This document shows, piece after piece, positions 8,623 through 19,180 of a stretch of 64,000 bases of DNA (the first letter of the stretch is position 1; the number at the start of each line of letters is the position of its first letter). The notes below the pieces were generated by a model that was given only the letters and a program-made list of their open reading frames with translations, searched no databases and had not been told where the DNA came from. Source of the DNA: Flavobacterium sp. LC2016-12 (GTDB lineage: Bacteria; Bacteroidota; Bacteroidia; Flavobacteriales; Flavobacteriaceae); the NCBI RefSeq assembly GCF_015351595.1, contig NZ_JADKPT010000001.1, forward strand, positions 868,001 through 932,000. Reading direction: 5' to 3'. Position numbers and translations under genes: made by a program.

Positions 8623-10035
8623 ATGAAAATTAAAAATATTTGCTGTTTAGGTGCCGGTTACGTTGGTGGTCCAACGATGTCTGTTATCGCATTAAAATGC
8701 CCGGAAATTCAAGTAACTGTTGTAGATTTAAACGAAGCTCGCATTTCGGCATGGAATGAGGAGGATCTGGATAAGTTACCTGTTTATGAACCAGGACTTG
8801 CAGAAGTAGTTCGTGAGGCAAGAGGTCGCAATTTGTTTTTTTCAACCGAAGTAGAGCGTGCAATTGAAGCTGCAGATATGATTTTTATAGCAGTAAATAC
8901 TCCTACGAAAACTTATGGAGAAGGCAAAGGAATGGCGGCAGATTTAAAATTTGTTGAGCTTTGTGCCAGACAAATTGCCCGAGTAGCCAAAACGGATAAA
9001 ATAATAGTAGAAAAATCAACTCTTCCAGTCCGGACAGCCGAAACATTACAGACTATTTTAGATCATACGGGCAACGGTGTTAAATTTGAAGTACTTTCAA
9101 ATCCGGAGTTTTTAGCAGAAGGAACAGCTATTGATGATTTACTTAATGCCGACAGGGTTTTAATTGGAGGAAAACAAACGGAGAGTGGTCTACAGGCAAT
9201 TCAATCTTTGGTTGATATTTACAGGCATTGGTTGTCACCAGAACAAATTTTAACCACAAATGTATGGTCTTCAGAATTATCAAAATTAACAGCCAATGCT
9301 TTTTTAGCACAAAGAATTTCCTCGATTAATGCGTTATCTGCTTTATGTGAAGTAACTGAAGCAGATGTTGATGAAGTTGCCAATGCCATTGGAACTGATA
9401 CCCGAATTGGATCAAAATTTCTTAAAGCTTCAGTAGGATTTGGAGGATCTTGTTTTCAAAAAGACATTCTAAACTTAGTCTATTTATGCCGCTATTTTAA
9501 TTTACCTGAAGTGGCTAATTATTGGGAGCAGATTATTATCCTGAACGATTATCAGAAATATCGTTTTGCAAAGAATATTATCAACACGCTTTTTAATACA
9601 GTTAGTGGAAAGAAAATAACTTTTTTAGGTTGGGCATTTAAAAAAAACACCAACGATACCAGAGAGTCCGCTGCTATTTATGTAGCAGAACATCTCATTG
9701 AAGATGGCGCAGAAATTCACATTTATGATCCAAAAGTTTCTGAAGAAAAAATCAAATACGATATGCGCTATATACTGGAATTAAAGGGACTTACAGAACA
9801 GAAAATTGAATCAAAAATAAAACAAATTTTCGTTTATAAAACAGCAATGGATGCTCTCGATCAAGCGCATGCAGTTGCAGTGTTAACTGAATGGGATGAA
9901 TTTAAAATGTATGATTGGGCGACTATTTATTCCAGAATGTATAAGCCTGCTTTTGTATTTGATGGGCGTAATATTCTGGATGCAGAAAAATTAAAAGCAA
10001 TTGGTTTTCAGATTAAGGGAATTGGAAAAGGGTAA
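8623..10035 (+). CDS. ugd: UDP-glucose 6-dehydrogenase (nucleotide-sugar dehydrogenase)
   Basis: 470 aa. The Rossmann start is [15 protein letters not shown]. The catalytic Cys277 lies in [13 protein letters not shown]. The C-terminal UDP-binding domain includes [16 protein letters not shown]. The layout and length resemble the longer, eukaryote-like UGDH branch. It oxidises UDP-glucose to UDP-glucuronate, which the decarboxylase at 20552 can turn into UDP-xylose. It stands alone, with about 50-bp gaps on each side. Confidence 0.9.
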   Translation: MKIKNICCLGAGYVGGPTMSVIALKCPEIQVTVVDLNEARISAWNEEDLDKLPVYEPGLAEVVREARGRNLFFSTEVERAIEAADMIFIAVNTPTKTYGEGKGMAADLKFVELCARQIARVAKTDKIIVEKSTLPVRTAETLQTILDHTGNGVKFEVLSNPEFLAEGTAIDDLLNADRVLIGGKQTESGLQAIQSLVDIYRHWLSPEQILTTNVWSSELSKLTANAFLAQRISSINALSALCEVTEADVDEVANAIGTDTRIGSKFLKASVGFGGSCFQKDILNLVYLCRYFNLPEVANYWEQIIILNDYQKYRFAKNIINTLFNTVSGKKITFLGWAFKKNTNDTRESAAIYVAEHLIEDGAEIHIYDPKVSEEKIKYDMRYILELKGLTEQKIESKIKQIFVYKTAMDALDQAHAVAVLTEWDEFKMYDWATIYSRMYKPAFVFDGRNILDAEKLKAIGFQIKGIGKG

Positions 10036-10084
10036 GCTAATCGAGTATATAAAAACTATTTTTTAACCATTTTATTTTCATTCC

Positions 10085-11398
10085 TTGAAAAATATTCTGA
10101 TAAAGTTCAAACAACATCCTAAGTATGATACAGTCATAAGCTGGGGAAAATTGCTTTCGATTACCGGAAGTGCTCAAGTTATTATACAGATTTTAGGATT
10201 TGGTTCAGGGATTTTAATAATCCGTTTGTTAACTGTTCAGGAATATGCTTTTTATACCTTAGCTAATACAATGCTGGGGATGATGGCCGTACTTGCTGAC
10301 GGGGGTATCGTTCCGGGGGTCATGGCTCAAGGAGGAAAAGTTTGGGAAAATAAGCAAAAAATGGGCACTGTTTTAGCGACTGGTTTAGATTTAAGAAGAA
10401 AATTTGCAATTGCAAGTTTGTTAATCTCAGTACCTATTTTGTTTTATCTATTATTGCATAATGGTGCTAGCTGGATTATGGCATTACTTATAGCAACGGC
10501 GCTGATTCCTGCTTTTTATGCTACTTTATCAGATTCCTTATTAGAAATTATTCCTAAATTGAATCAGACTATCGTACCATTACAACGAAATCAAATCGAA
10601 GTAGGAGTTGTCAGATTATTTTTATCAGGTTTGACTATGTTTGTTTTTCCCTGGGCTTTTGTAGCTATATTAACGGCAGGTATTCCTCGTATATGGGGAA
10701 ATGTTGGTTTAAGAAAAATAGTGTATACTATGGCTGACAAAGACAAAAAGCCTGACAAAGAAGTGAGAAGTGAAATATTAAGTCTAGTTAAACGAATACT
10801 TCCAACCTCTATTTATTACTGTTTTTCAGGACAAATTACAATTTGGTTGGTTTCTATTTTTGGCAATACACATTCTTTGGCTCAATTAGGTGCTTTAAGT
10901 AAAGTAAGTGTTATGTTGTCCATTTTTAATGTAATAATTGCAACATTAATTATTCCTCACTTTGCTAAATTAATTCCAGATAAATATTTATTGCTTAACC
11001 GTTTCTTGCAAATAATGGGGCTCTTGCTTGTTTTAGTAAATGCTATCGCCTTAATAGTTTATTTATTTCCTACTCCAATTTTATGGGTACTTGGAGACGC
11101 TTACAAAGGTTTGCAATTTGAGTTGTTATTAAGTATAATTAGTAGCTGCATTGGTTTACTAGGGGGAGTGGTTTTTAACTTATATACATCAAGAGGTTGG
11201 GCTATGTCTCCAATAGTGTCAATTTTAATTAATTTGTTTTCGATTGTTTTTTTTGCAAGCGTATTAGATTTAAGGAGCTTAAAAGGAGTTTTATTTTTTA
11301 ATATAGCATTAGGAGTAGTTTCATTGTTGCAAACCATTTTGTTTTGTTTATATAATATTTTTCTAATAAAAAATAATGATAATCAATTAACCCTATAA
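10085..11398 (+). CDS. wzx: polysaccharide flippase (Wzx-like)
   Basis: 437 aa with about 12 hydrophobic segments and a MATE/MOP-type polysaccharide synthase layout (SITGSAQVIIQILGFGSGI, then IIRLLTVQEYAFYTLANTM). It would flip the lipid-linked repeat unit across the inner membrane. The start is TTG (KNILIKFKQHPKY follows); no ATG fits better. The lone Wzx-like gene sits beside the glycosyltransferases and the polymerase, which supports the role. Confidence 0.8.
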   Translation: MKNILIKFKQHPKYDTVISWGKLLSITGSAQVIIQILGFGSGILIIRLLTVQEYAFYTLANTMLGMMAVLADGGIVPGVMAQGGKVWENKQKMGTVLATGLDLRRKFAIASLLISVPILFYLLLHNGASWIMALLIATALIPAFYATLSDSLLEIIPKLNQTIVPLQRNQIEVGVVRLFLSGLTMFVFPWAFVAILTAGIPRIWGNVGLRKIVYTMADKDKKPDKEVRSEILSLVKRILPTSIYYCFSGQITIWLVSIFGNTHSLAQLGALSKVSVMLSIFNVIIATLIIPHFAKLIPDKYLLLNRFLQIMGLLLVLVNAIALIVYLFPTPILWVLGDAYKGLQFELLLSIISSCIGLLGGVVFNLYTSRGWAMSPIVSILINLFSIVFFASVLDLRSLKGVLFFNIALGVVSLLQTILFCLYNIFLIKNNDNQLTL

Positions 11399-11484
11399 AA
11401 TGGGATTTAAGAGAAATAGCAAAATAAATAATTATTAATATCAGTAAGTTCTTAAACAGTTTTATTTATTAGACGCACGACAAT

Positions 11485-12567
11485 ATGGAAATTCTCTTTA
11501 TTTGCGGCTCAGCCGAAATTGGTAATGATGGTGTAGGTGATTATACTCGTCGATTATGTGGAAAACTTATAAAATCTGGTCATGAAGCTCAAATTTTATC
11601 TATATGCGACCATCAGGCAAATTCTTTTATCAGTGAAACTCAAATAACAGAAGAAACAGAAGTACTGGTACATAGAATACCTATTTCAACTCCCAATAAT
11701 CAACGCCTAATTTGGTTGCAAAGTGTTTTGAAAACTTTCGAACCCGATTGGATTTCTTTGCAATATGTCCCTTATAGTTTTAACCCAAAAGGATTGCCGT
11801 TCTGGCTTCCATCTTACTTAAAAAGAATAAAAGGAAATCATAAGTGGCATATAATGTTTCATGAATTATGGTTAGGGATCGATGTTGAATCTTCTATCAA
11901 ACACAAATGTATTGGTCGATTACAACAAATTATAGCTAAAAAGGTAGTTCATAATACTAAAACACATTATATAAGTACTCAAAATAAATTATATCAATTC
12001 TTTCTGCAATCTCATAATATTAGTGCAGAAATTTTACCAATTTGTGGTAATATACCTTTGACAGGAATAAAAAAAGAATCTATAGAATTTGTGCAATTTG
12101 TTTTATTTGGTACAATTCATAATGGAGCTCCTTTTGAAGATTTTGTTGCTGATTTAATGAGTACTTCAAATAAGTTTGAAAAGCCAATAAAATTTGTTTT
12201 TATTGGTAAAAACGGCCCGGAACTTACAAGTTATATCTCTATACTGGATAATTATAAAATAGGTTATGAGGTTTTGGGGGTACAATCTGAAAATGTAATA
12301 TCACAAGTACTCCGTGATAGTGATTTTGGAATATCTACAACACCTTATTACCAAAGTGAAAAAAGCGGAGTTTATGCGGCCTACAAAGAGCATCAGCTAA
12401 ATACGATTTGTGTTTCGCGCGAATGGACACCAATAAAGGGACAGTACGTTATACCGCAAATTATTAAATATGAAAAAAATAATTTGAATATAATTCCGAT
12501 GGATATTGAAGTTCCTGATACGCAAAATATGGCCACACAGTTTATTAATTCAATTTTCGTATCATGA
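11485..12567 (+). CDS. probable GT-B glycosyltransferase
   Basis: 360 aa. The N-terminus (LFICGSAEIGNDGVGDYTRRLCGKL) resembles the donor-loop region of GT4-type enzymes. A C-terminal Rossmann half follows (FVFIGKNGPE). The usual E-x7-E motif of GT4 is not clear; the region has DFGISTTPYYQSEKSGVY instead. The stop overlaps the next ATG by 4 bp. It probably adds one sugar of the repeat unit; the substrate is unknown. Confidence 0.6.
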   Translation: MEILFICGSAEIGNDGVGDYTRRLCGKLIKSGHEAQILSICDHQANSFISETQITEETEVLVHRIPISTPNNQRLIWLQSVLKTFEPDWISLQYVPYSFNPKGLPFWLPSYLKRIKGNHKWHIMFHELWLGIDVESSIKHKCIGRLQQIIAKKVVHNTKTHYISTQNKLYQFFLQSHNISAEILPICGNIPLTGIKKESIEFVQFVLFGTIHNGAPFEDFVADLMSTSNKFEKPIKFVFIGKNGPELTSYISILDNYKIGYEVLGVQSENVISQVLRDSDFGISTTPYYQSEKSGVYAAYKEHQLNTICVSREWTPIKGQYVIPQIIKYEKNNLNIIPMDIEVPDTQNMATQFINSIFVS

Positions 12568-13805
12568 AGTTATTGGTTTCTCATCCAACATTAAATGCGA
12601 ATTCAAAAAATCTGATGATTGGATTATTGCAAAATAAGCTAGTTTTTAAATTATTTACGTCGATAGCAATATTCCCGGGGCAGCTATTATACAAATTAAG
12701 CAGTAACCCCAAATTAAAAGATTTAAAAAGAAGAAGTTTAGATAAAACATGGAAACCCTACACAAGATCAAACTCTTTTTTTGAGTTTGGACGTTTGTTA
12801 ACTTCAAAATTGAATTTAGATAGTTTAATTGCACATGAAAATGGTATTTTTTGTATTGACAAAGTTTATCAAAAGCATGATAAATGGGTTTCAAATAATT
12901 TAGAGAAAGCAAAGAAAAGAGGACTATCAGGAGTCTATGCCTATGAAGATGGAGCATTGTCTACCTTTAAAAAAGCAAAACAATTAGGGCTTTGTTGTAT
13001 TTATGACTTACCTATTGGTTATTGGAAAAGTGCCCGGTTATTACTGCAGGAAGAATTTGACGTAAATCCTGATTGGTCAGGCACACTTACCGGATTTAAT
13101 GACTCAGCAGATAAACTCCAAAAAAAGGATCAGGAATTAGCATTGGCAGATGTGCTCTTTGTAGCAAGTAGCTTTACCAAAAAAACATTAAAAGAGTATT
13201 CAGGAGACTTACCGGAAATAAAAGTAATTCCGTATGGTTTTCCGGAAGTGAAGCAAAAGAAAAAGTATCAGCCGCTTGGAAATAGAAAGCTTAAAGTTTT
13301 ATTTATCGGCGGTCTATCGCAACGAAAAGGGATCTCTTATTTATTTGAAGCAGTTGAAGGAATGCAAAATAAAGTGGAGTTAACTATTGTAGGTCAAAAA
13401 GCAGTAGCTAATTGTGCTGCACTGAATAAAGCCTTAGAAAAACACACATGGATTCCGTCTTTACCTCATGAAGAGATATTAGCCTGTATGAGTGAACATG
13501 ATGTATTTGTTTTTCCTTCTCTTTTTGAAGGTTTTGGTTTGGTAATAACAGAAGCAATGTCACAAGGAGTACCAGTCATTACAACAGATCGTACAGCAGG
13601 ACCGGATCTGATCAGGGATGATGAAGATGGATGGATTGTGCCGGCCGGTTCTTCATCAGCATTGAAACAAGTTCTTATTAAAATACTGGAAAAACCAGAA
13701 ATACTGGAACAATTCGGACTCGCAGCTCAAAATAAAGCTAAAGCCAGACCATGGTCCGTTTATGGACAGGAAATGGCTGATGCACTTTCTTCGTTAGAGA
13801 TTTAA
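12564..13805 (+). CDS. glycosyltransferase family 4
   Basis: 413 aa. The C-terminal donor-binding half has LFIGGLSQRKGISYL and the E-x7-E motif FPSLFEGFGLVITEAMSQG, followed by GVPVITT. It is a retaining GT-B enzyme, likely cytoplasmic and acting on the lipid-linked repeat unit. Its ATG overlaps the preceding stop (ATGA), so it is translationally coupled. Family membership is clear; donor and linkage are not. Confidence 0.85.
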   Translation: MKLLVSHPTLNANSKNLMIGLLQNKLVFKLFTSIAIFPGQLLYKLSSNPKLKDLKRRSLDKTWKPYTRSNSFFEFGRLLTSKLNLDSLIAHENGIFCIDKVYQKHDKWVSNNLEKAKKRGLSGVYAYEDGALSTFKKAKQLGLCCIYDLPIGYWKSARLLLQEEFDVNPDWSGTLTGFNDSADKLQKKDQELALADVLFVASSFTKKTLKEYSGDLPEIKVIPYGFPEVKQKKKYQPLGNRKLKVLFIGGLSQRKGISYLFEAVEGMQNKVELTIVGQKAVANCAALNKALEKHTWIPSLPHEEILACMSEHDVFVFPSLFEGFGLVITEAMSQGVPVITTDRTAGPDLIRDDEDGWIVPAGSSSALKQVLIKILEKPEILEQFGLAAQNKAKARPWSVYGQEMADALSSLEI

Positions 13806-13818
13806 AACAAACAGAATA

Positions 13819-15138
13819 ATGGATAGTACGATAGAAGAAGTAGTAGAGCCAAAATATAACTTTTTAAAAATAGCTATTTGGTTATATTTTTTACTTTGGA
13901 TTTTTGAAGGTGCTTTACGTAAATGGGTTTTACCGGGATTGGCTACGCCATTACTGATTGTACGTGATCCTGTTGCTATTTTTATAATAGGAAGGGCTAT
14001 CTATGAGAATGTGAAATTTATAAATCCATATATTATTTTTGGATCTATATTTACCTTGTTTGGGTTAGTAATTACACTAACATTTGGGCATGAAAATCTT
14101 TTCGTAGGTATTTATGGTGCCAGAATTATGCTGCTTCATTTTCCACTTATCTTTATAATTGGAGAAGTTCTGGTAAAAGAAGATGTGCTAAAAATCGGGC
14201 GATTTCTTCTGGTAATGAACATTTTAATGACAACTATTGTTTATTTTCAATTTATAAGTCCTCAGACAGCATTTATAAATATTGGCGTTGGAGGAGAAGG
14301 AAGTGCAGGATTTTCCGGAGCAATGGGTTACAGTAGGCCACCAGGAACATTTTCGTTTATTTCAGGTTTGTCTATTTTCTATACAGCGGTCTCTGTCTTC
14401 GTTTTTTATTTTTGGTTGTCTAAGGATTATTGTTCCAAAATTTTACTTTATACCAGTACCATTGCCTTAGTTATTGCCTTACCTCTTACTATAAGCCGTG
14501 GTGCAGTTGTAGCTGTTGCTATTGTAGGCTTATTCGCCATCATCGCGTCAGTAACTTCAGGTAAAATGTTAGTTAAATTACTTATTAGTGGTATTGCTTT
14601 TTATTTAGTGATACTCATTTTACAAAAATATTCTACAATATTTAGCTTAGGTACTGAAGTATTTATGGATCGTGTTGATACCGTAAATAAAGTAACTGGC
14701 GGAGGTTTAACGGATTCAATTTTTTTAAGGGCGATAAATGAATTCACCGGACCTATCTTGGAACTATTTGATCAGCCATTGTTTGCAGGAAATTTAGGTA
14801 TGGGTACAAATGCTGGTGCCCAAATGTTAACGGGTAAAATTGTCTTTCTGGTTGGAGAAACAGAGTTTAGTCGCATAGGTGGTGAACAGGGAATTATTTT
14901 TGGAGGGGGACTTATGGTTTTGCGTATCGTTTTAGCAATTAGTATTGCTTTTCAGTCTTTTAAATTACCAAAAGAAGAAAAACTCCTGCCATTTATTATT
15001 TGCGGAGCTGCCTGCATAGCAATATTTCAAGGACAATGGGCTCAACCCAGTATTTTAGGTTATGCCGTTATTATGACGGGTTTAGTTATGGCTAGTTTAA
15101 AAAAGGACGAAACTTCGTCGAAAAAAAATAGTTTATGA
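13819..15138 (+). CDS. wzy: O-antigen/capsule polymerase-like membrane protein (Wzy)
   Basis: 439 aa with about 10-11 transmembrane segments. The N-terminal FEGALRKWVLPGL, then LIVRDPV, is a signature often seen in Bacteroidetes Wzy/O-antigen ligase-like proteins. Large loops contain arginines (MGYSRPPGTFSF, TISRGAVVAV), as expected for this family. It is predicted to polymerise repeat units in the periplasm. Its stop overlaps the next gene by 4 bp. A ligase role is the main alternative, but Wzx and Wzc nearby favour a polymerase. Confidence 0.75.
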   Translation: MDSTIEEVVEPKYNFLKIAIWLYFLLWIFEGALRKWVLPGLATPLLIVRDPVAIFIIGRAIYENVKFINPYIIFGSIFTLFGLVITLTFGHENLFVGIYGARIMLLHFPLIFIIGEVLVKEDVLKIGRFLLVMNILMTTIVYFQFISPQTAFINIGVGGEGSAGFSGAMGYSRPPGTFSFISGLSIFYTAVSVFVFYFWLSKDYCSKILLYTSTIALVIALPLTISRGAVVAVAIVGLFAIIASVTSGKMLVKLLISGIAFYLVILILQKYSTIFSLGTEVFMDRVDTVNKVTGGGLTDSIFLRAINEFTGPILELFDQPLFAGNLGMGTNAGAQMLTGKIVFLVGETEFSRIGGEQGIIFGGGLMVLRIVLAISIAFQSFKLPKEEKLLPFIICGAACIAIFQGQWAQPSILGYAVIMTGLVMASLKKDETSSKKNSL

Positions 15139-16274
15139 TTGGAAGAATAATTTTAATTGGTAATTATAAGCCTGACAAGCAGTTTAGCATGCAAATTTTT
15201 GAAGTTCTAATGGCAGAAGGATACACAAAATCTAAGCTTCACGTTAAAGTGATTCGTCCTGGTGAGATATTCAGAAAATTAAGTTTAAATAAGCAAGGCG
15301 TAATGAAGTGGTTAGGATATGTAGATAAGTTTTTTTTATTTCCTATTCAGCTTTTAGTTACGAGAAGTATAAATTTTATCTTGTTTAGATCAGTAAGCTA
15401 TCATATTTGTGATCATTCAAATGCTTTTTACCTTTATTTTCTACCTAAAAAGAAAACAATTATTACCTGTCATGATGTTTTAGCAATAAGAGCAGGCCTT
15501 GGATTTGGAGATACTTATTGTCATGCCACAAAATCTGGCAAAGTATTGCAAAAGATAATTTTAAAAGCCTTATCAGGAGCTAAAAAACTGGCAGCAGTAT
15601 CTGAATTTACATTAAATCAATTATTGGAGATTGATACAAAAAGTGATAGCAACAAAAATTGGATAATTATTCATAATGCTTTATCTGAAAAGTTTGTGCC
15701 TTTGCCAGAAGAGCAGATTCAGGAAGTATTGAATAAGTTTCAACAACTAAAAGGCAAGGACATTATTTTGCATGTAGGTTCTGATCTGGAACGTAAGAAC
15801 AGAAAATTATTAATCTATATGATTTATGAATTGCAAAAGAATTGGGATGGATTATTAGTTTTGGCCGGAGAAGCACTAAATGCACAACTGCTTGAGTTAA
15901 TTCAAAAATTAAATGTTTCCGATAGAATTTTGCAAATACAGAATCCTAGTGATAAGGAAATTATAGCACTTTATTCCAGATGTCAGGCCATGATTTTCCC
16001 TTCTTATTCTGAAGGTTTCGGCTGGCCAATAATCGAAGCTCAGGCTTGTGGATCGCCTGTTATTACAAGCAATAAAGCTCCTATGATGGATGAAGTAGGC
16101 GGAAATGCTGCATTATATGCTGATCCAAACGATGCAAGCTCTTTTGCAAATCAGTTTTTAAAATTTAATGATATAAAATTTAGAAACGCTACCATTACAC
16201 TTGGATATGAAAATGCAAAACGATTTGATTTCAGTAATACAATTCGTCAATATGTTGAATTAATAGAAAATTAA
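15135..16274 (+). CDS. glycosyltransferase family 4
   Basis: 379 aa. It shows the GT4 donor site: LHVGSDLERKNRKLLI and FPSYSEGFGWPIIEAQACG (E-x7-E), then SPVITS. The N-terminal half has CHDVLAIRAGLG, typical of the acceptor domain. It overlaps wzy by 4 bp. It would add a sugar to the growing repeat unit; the specificity is unknown. Confidence 0.85.
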   Translation: MIGRIILIGNYKPDKQFSMQIFEVLMAEGYTKSKLHVKVIRPGEIFRKLSLNKQGVMKWLGYVDKFFLFPIQLLVTRSINFILFRSVSYHICDHSNAFYLYFLPKKKTIITCHDVLAIRAGLGFGDTYCHATKSGKVLQKIILKALSGAKKLAAVSEFTLNQLLEIDTKSDSNKNWIIIHNALSEKFVPLPEEQIQEVLNKFQQLKGKDIILHVGSDLERKNRKLLIYMIYELQKNWDGLLVLAGEALNAQLLELIQKLNVSDRILQIQNPSDKEIIALYSRCQAMIFPSYSEGFGWPIIEAQACGSPVITSNKAPMMDEVGGNAALYADPNDASSFANQFLKFNDIKFRNATITLGYENAKRFDFSNTIRQYVELIEN

Positions 16275-16276
16275 TC

Positions 16277-16942
16277 ATGATGATACTAAAAATAATAACC
16301 GTTTTATTGCCTTGGCCTTTAAAACGATTTGTTCTGGTTCATTTTTTTAAATATGAAATTCATTCATCAGCCAGAATTGGTTTTTCATGGATTTATCCTA
16401 AAAGGCTTATTATGGATTTGGATTCTAATATTGGAAACTTTAATGTCGCAGTACATTTACATTTAATGATAATTGGAAAACACTCTAGTATTGCAAGAGG
16501 TAATTGGATCACTGGATTTCCTACTAACACTAATTCGAAACATTTTTCCCATCAGCCAGACCGCAAATCAAATTTAATAATTGGAGAACATTCGGCTATT
16601 ACAAAAAAACATCATATCGATTGCACTAATATGATTCAGATAGGCAATTTTGTTACAATTGCAGGTTATTCAAGTCAATTGCTTACCCATTCTATTAATA
16701 TCGAATTAAATATTCAGGACAGTCATCCCATAACTATCGGAGATTATTGTTTTGTTGGAACTGCTTCAACTATTTTAGGCGGCGCGTCTTTACCAGCTAA
16801 TTCTGTCCTTGGAGCAAATGCCTTATTAAATAAAAAGTTTACAGTTCCTTACAGATTATACGGTGGAAATCCTGCTAAAGAAATCAAAGAATTGTCAAAG
16901 AATTGTAAATATTTTAATAGACAAAAAGGTTTTGTCTTTTGA
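16277..16942 (+). CDS. hexapeptide-repeat acyltransferase
   Basis: 221 aa. It has imperfect hexapeptide (left-handed beta-helix) repeats (LIIGEHSAITKKHHIDCTN, IQIGNFVTIAGYSSQ, ITIGDYCFVGTASTILGG). The ending LYGGNPAKEIKEL is the standard tail of sugar O-acetyltransferases. It likely acetylates a sugar of the polysaccharide. It starts 2 bp after the preceding stop. Acetyl-CoA as donor is a family-level inference. Confidence 0.8.
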   Translation: MMILKIITVLLPWPLKRFVLVHFFKYEIHSSARIGFSWIYPKRLIMDLDSNIGNFNVAVHLHLMIIGKHSSIARGNWITGFPTNTNSKHFSHQPDRKSNLIIGEHSAITKKHHIDCTNMIQIGNFVTIAGYSSQLLTHSINIELNIQDSHPITIGDYCFVGTASTILGGASLPANSVLGANALLNKKFTVPYRLYGGNPAKEIKELSKNCKYFNRQKGFVF

Positions 16943-16982
16943 ATACTCAAACTATCAACATAACTAACATAATGATCCAGGC

Positions 16983-18056
16983 ATGAAAATAATTCATTAT
17001 ATAGCTAGTATTGATAAAAGTGGCGGTGGAACCACAGAATATATGCGGTTGCTGAGCGCAGCATTAAAAAAAGATACCACCTTTAGCATTGCTACAGGTA
17101 TTTCTAAGGATCCTATAAATATTGAAGGTATTCCAGTAAAGTTTTTTAATAGCAAGTTATCCCGATGGTTTTCCTTGATGAACGAGTTTCACAGTTTTCT
17201 TAAAAGTGAAAAGCCAGATATTGTGCATATTAACGGAATTTGGACCCCTCAAAATTGGGGTTTTCAAAATGTAGCTCAAAAACAGGGAATAAAAGTTATT
17301 GTCTCTCCACATGGCATGCTGGAACCCTGGATTCTGGCTCATAATTCATTCAAAAAAAAGATAGCATTGTTTTTATATCAAAAGAGAGCTCTGAAACAAT
17401 CAATATGCCTTCATGCAACTGCTCAGATGGAGGCAGCAAATATTAAAGCTTTGGGTTATAAAAATCCTATTCATATTATTCCAAACGGAATTTATTTAAG
17501 TGATATAAAAGTGATTAAAGAATATTACGGAACAAAAAAAATGATATTTATGTCCCGGATTCATCCTAAAAAAGGTATTGAAATCCTGTTGGAAGCGTGG
17601 AGGAATTGTTATACAGAGGATTGGACTCTTGAAATTGCAGGCACAGGCGAGGAAAATTACATGGCTAGTCTAATTCAAAGTGTTGAGGATTTAGAAAATG
17701 TGCGTTTTGTTGGAGCAAAGTATGGTGAAGAAAAGTGGGACTTCTTGAGATCTGCCGATGTAATGGTACTACCAACGCATAGCGAAAATTTTGGAATTGT
17801 AGTTGCCGAAGCTTTGGCGGTAGGAGTTCCGGTAATAACAACTCAAGGTACACCGTGGGAAGATTTAGAAATATATAAATGTGGGTGGTGGATTGATTTA
17901 TCGGTTAGGAATTTAGAAGATGCATTAGTTAAAGCCTTCAATGCACCAACAATGTTATTAGAAGTTATGGGAAGACAAGGTCGGGAACTAGTGAAAAATA
18001 AATACGACACAGAGGTCATGGGTAAACAAATGTTGGAATTATACAAGAATATCTAA
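16983..18056 (+). CDS. glycosyltransferase family 4
   Basis: 357 aa. The N-terminus is IIHYIASIDKSGGGTTEYMR, the donor-loop GGG of WcaI/WcaL-like enzymes. Then come IVSPHGMLEPW, FMSRIHPKKGIEILLEAW and the E-x7-E motif LPTHSENFGIVVAEALAVG. All are GT4 hallmarks. It lies 3 bp before the next GT4 gene. The sugar it transfers is not predictable. Confidence 0.87.
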   Translation: MKIIHYIASIDKSGGGTTEYMRLLSAALKKDTTFSIATGISKDPINIEGIPVKFFNSKLSRWFSLMNEFHSFLKSEKPDIVHINGIWTPQNWGFQNVAQKQGIKVIVSPHGMLEPWILAHNSFKKKIALFLYQKRALKQSICLHATAQMEAANIKALGYKNPIHIIPNGIYLSDIKVIKEYYGTKKMIFMSRIHPKKGIEILLEAWRNCYTEDWTLEIAGTGEENYMASLIQSVEDLENVRFVGAKYGEEKWDFLRSADVMVLPTHSENFGIVVAEALAVGVPVITTQGTPWEDLEIYKCGWWIDLSVRNLEDALVKAFNAPTMLLEVMGRQGRELVKNKYDTEVMGKQMLELYKNI

Positions 18057-18059
18057 GCG

Positions 18060-19178
18060 ATGAAAATAACAATAGTTCAGGGTGCTTTTTTTCCTGTGCC
18101 CCCATTAATGGGCGGAGCTGTTGAAAAAATGTGGTACGGTTTAGCAAAAGAATTTGCTAATCGGGGACACGAAGTAAACTATATCTCAAAATCATTTGAA
18201 GGACTTTCAAATGTTGAAAGTGAAGATGGAATTGACCATATCAGAGTAAAAGGCTACAAAGCACCATCTTCTGGTATTGTACTAAAGATTCTGGATTTAT
18301 TTTACACTTTAAAAGCCGTTCGAAAAATTGCCACTAATACAGATATCATAATTTCGAATACCTTTTGGCTGCCTATTATTTTATCATTGAAGCAAAAGAA
18401 AAAATGTATGATAGATGTGGCAAGAATGCCAAAAGGACAAATGAAATTTTATACAAAAAATGCACGTTTAAGAGCTAATTCCAGCCCTGTAGCAAAAGCT
18501 ATAAAAGATGAAATTAAGACCGAATACTTTGATAAGGTCGTTATGATTCCAAATACATTGCCTTACAGAAACACAACTACTATTGATTTTTCAAAAAAGC
18601 AAAAAATAATTTTATATACAGGCCGAATTCATCCAGAAAAAGGTTTAGATATTTTGATAAAATCTTTTGTCACCCTTGACGCAAAAGATTGGCAATTACT
18701 TATTGTAGGTCCTTATTCTACAGAAACCGGAGGAGGAGGAGAAACTTATCTGGATAAACTAAAACAGTTAGCCCAAAATAGCAACGTGAGATTTTTGGAA
18801 CCTATTTTCGATATCGATAAATTAAATGTAATATATTCAAAAGCCTCTGTGTTTGTCTATCCTTCTATAGCCGAACAAGGCGAGACTTTTGGCGTTTCAC
18901 CGTTAGAAGCTATGAGTTGGGGATGTGCTACAATAGTTTCAAATTTAGACTGTTTCAAAGATTTTTTAATTCATAATAAAAATGGTTTGTGTTTCGATCA
19001 TCGCGCAGAAAGAAGAGTCGAAATTTTGAGTCAGTACCTTAAAGACTTAATAAATAATCCAAAACTAATCAATGACTTAGCAACAGCAGGCTTGATGGTA
19101 AATGATACACATTCCAATGAAAAATTAGCAGCAGAATTCTTAAATGAATTTGAGTCTATGAAAATCAAACAAAATTAG
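18060..19178 (+). CDS. glycosyltransferase family 4
   Basis: 372 aa. The opening is VQGAFFPVPPLMGGAVEKMW. The donor site has LYTGRIHPEKGLDILIKSF and YPSIAEQGETFGVSPLEAMS. The glutamate pair has a small insertion compared with its neighbours but keeps E-x7-E (ETFGVSPLE). It is a GT-B retaining enzyme. It sits 2 bp before the wcaF-like gene and so is very likely co-transcribed with it. Confidence 0.85.
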   Translation: MKITIVQGAFFPVPPLMGGAVEKMWYGLAKEFANRGHEVNYISKSFEGLSNVESEDGIDHIRVKGYKAPSSGIVLKILDLFYTLKAVRKIATNTDIIISNTFWLPIILSLKQKKKCMIDVARMPKGQMKFYTKNARLRANSSPVAKAIKDEIKTEYFDKVVMIPNTLPYRNTTTIDFSKKQKIILYTGRIHPEKGLDILIKSFVTLDAKDWQLLIVGPYSTETGGGGETYLDKLKQLAQNSNVRFLEPIFDIDKLNVIYSKASVFVYPSIAEQGETFGVSPLEAMSWGCATIVSNLDCFKDFLIHNKNGLCFDHRAERRVEILSQYLKDLINNPKLINDLATAGLMVNDTHSNEKLAAEFLNEFESMKIKQN

Positions 19179-19180
19179 GA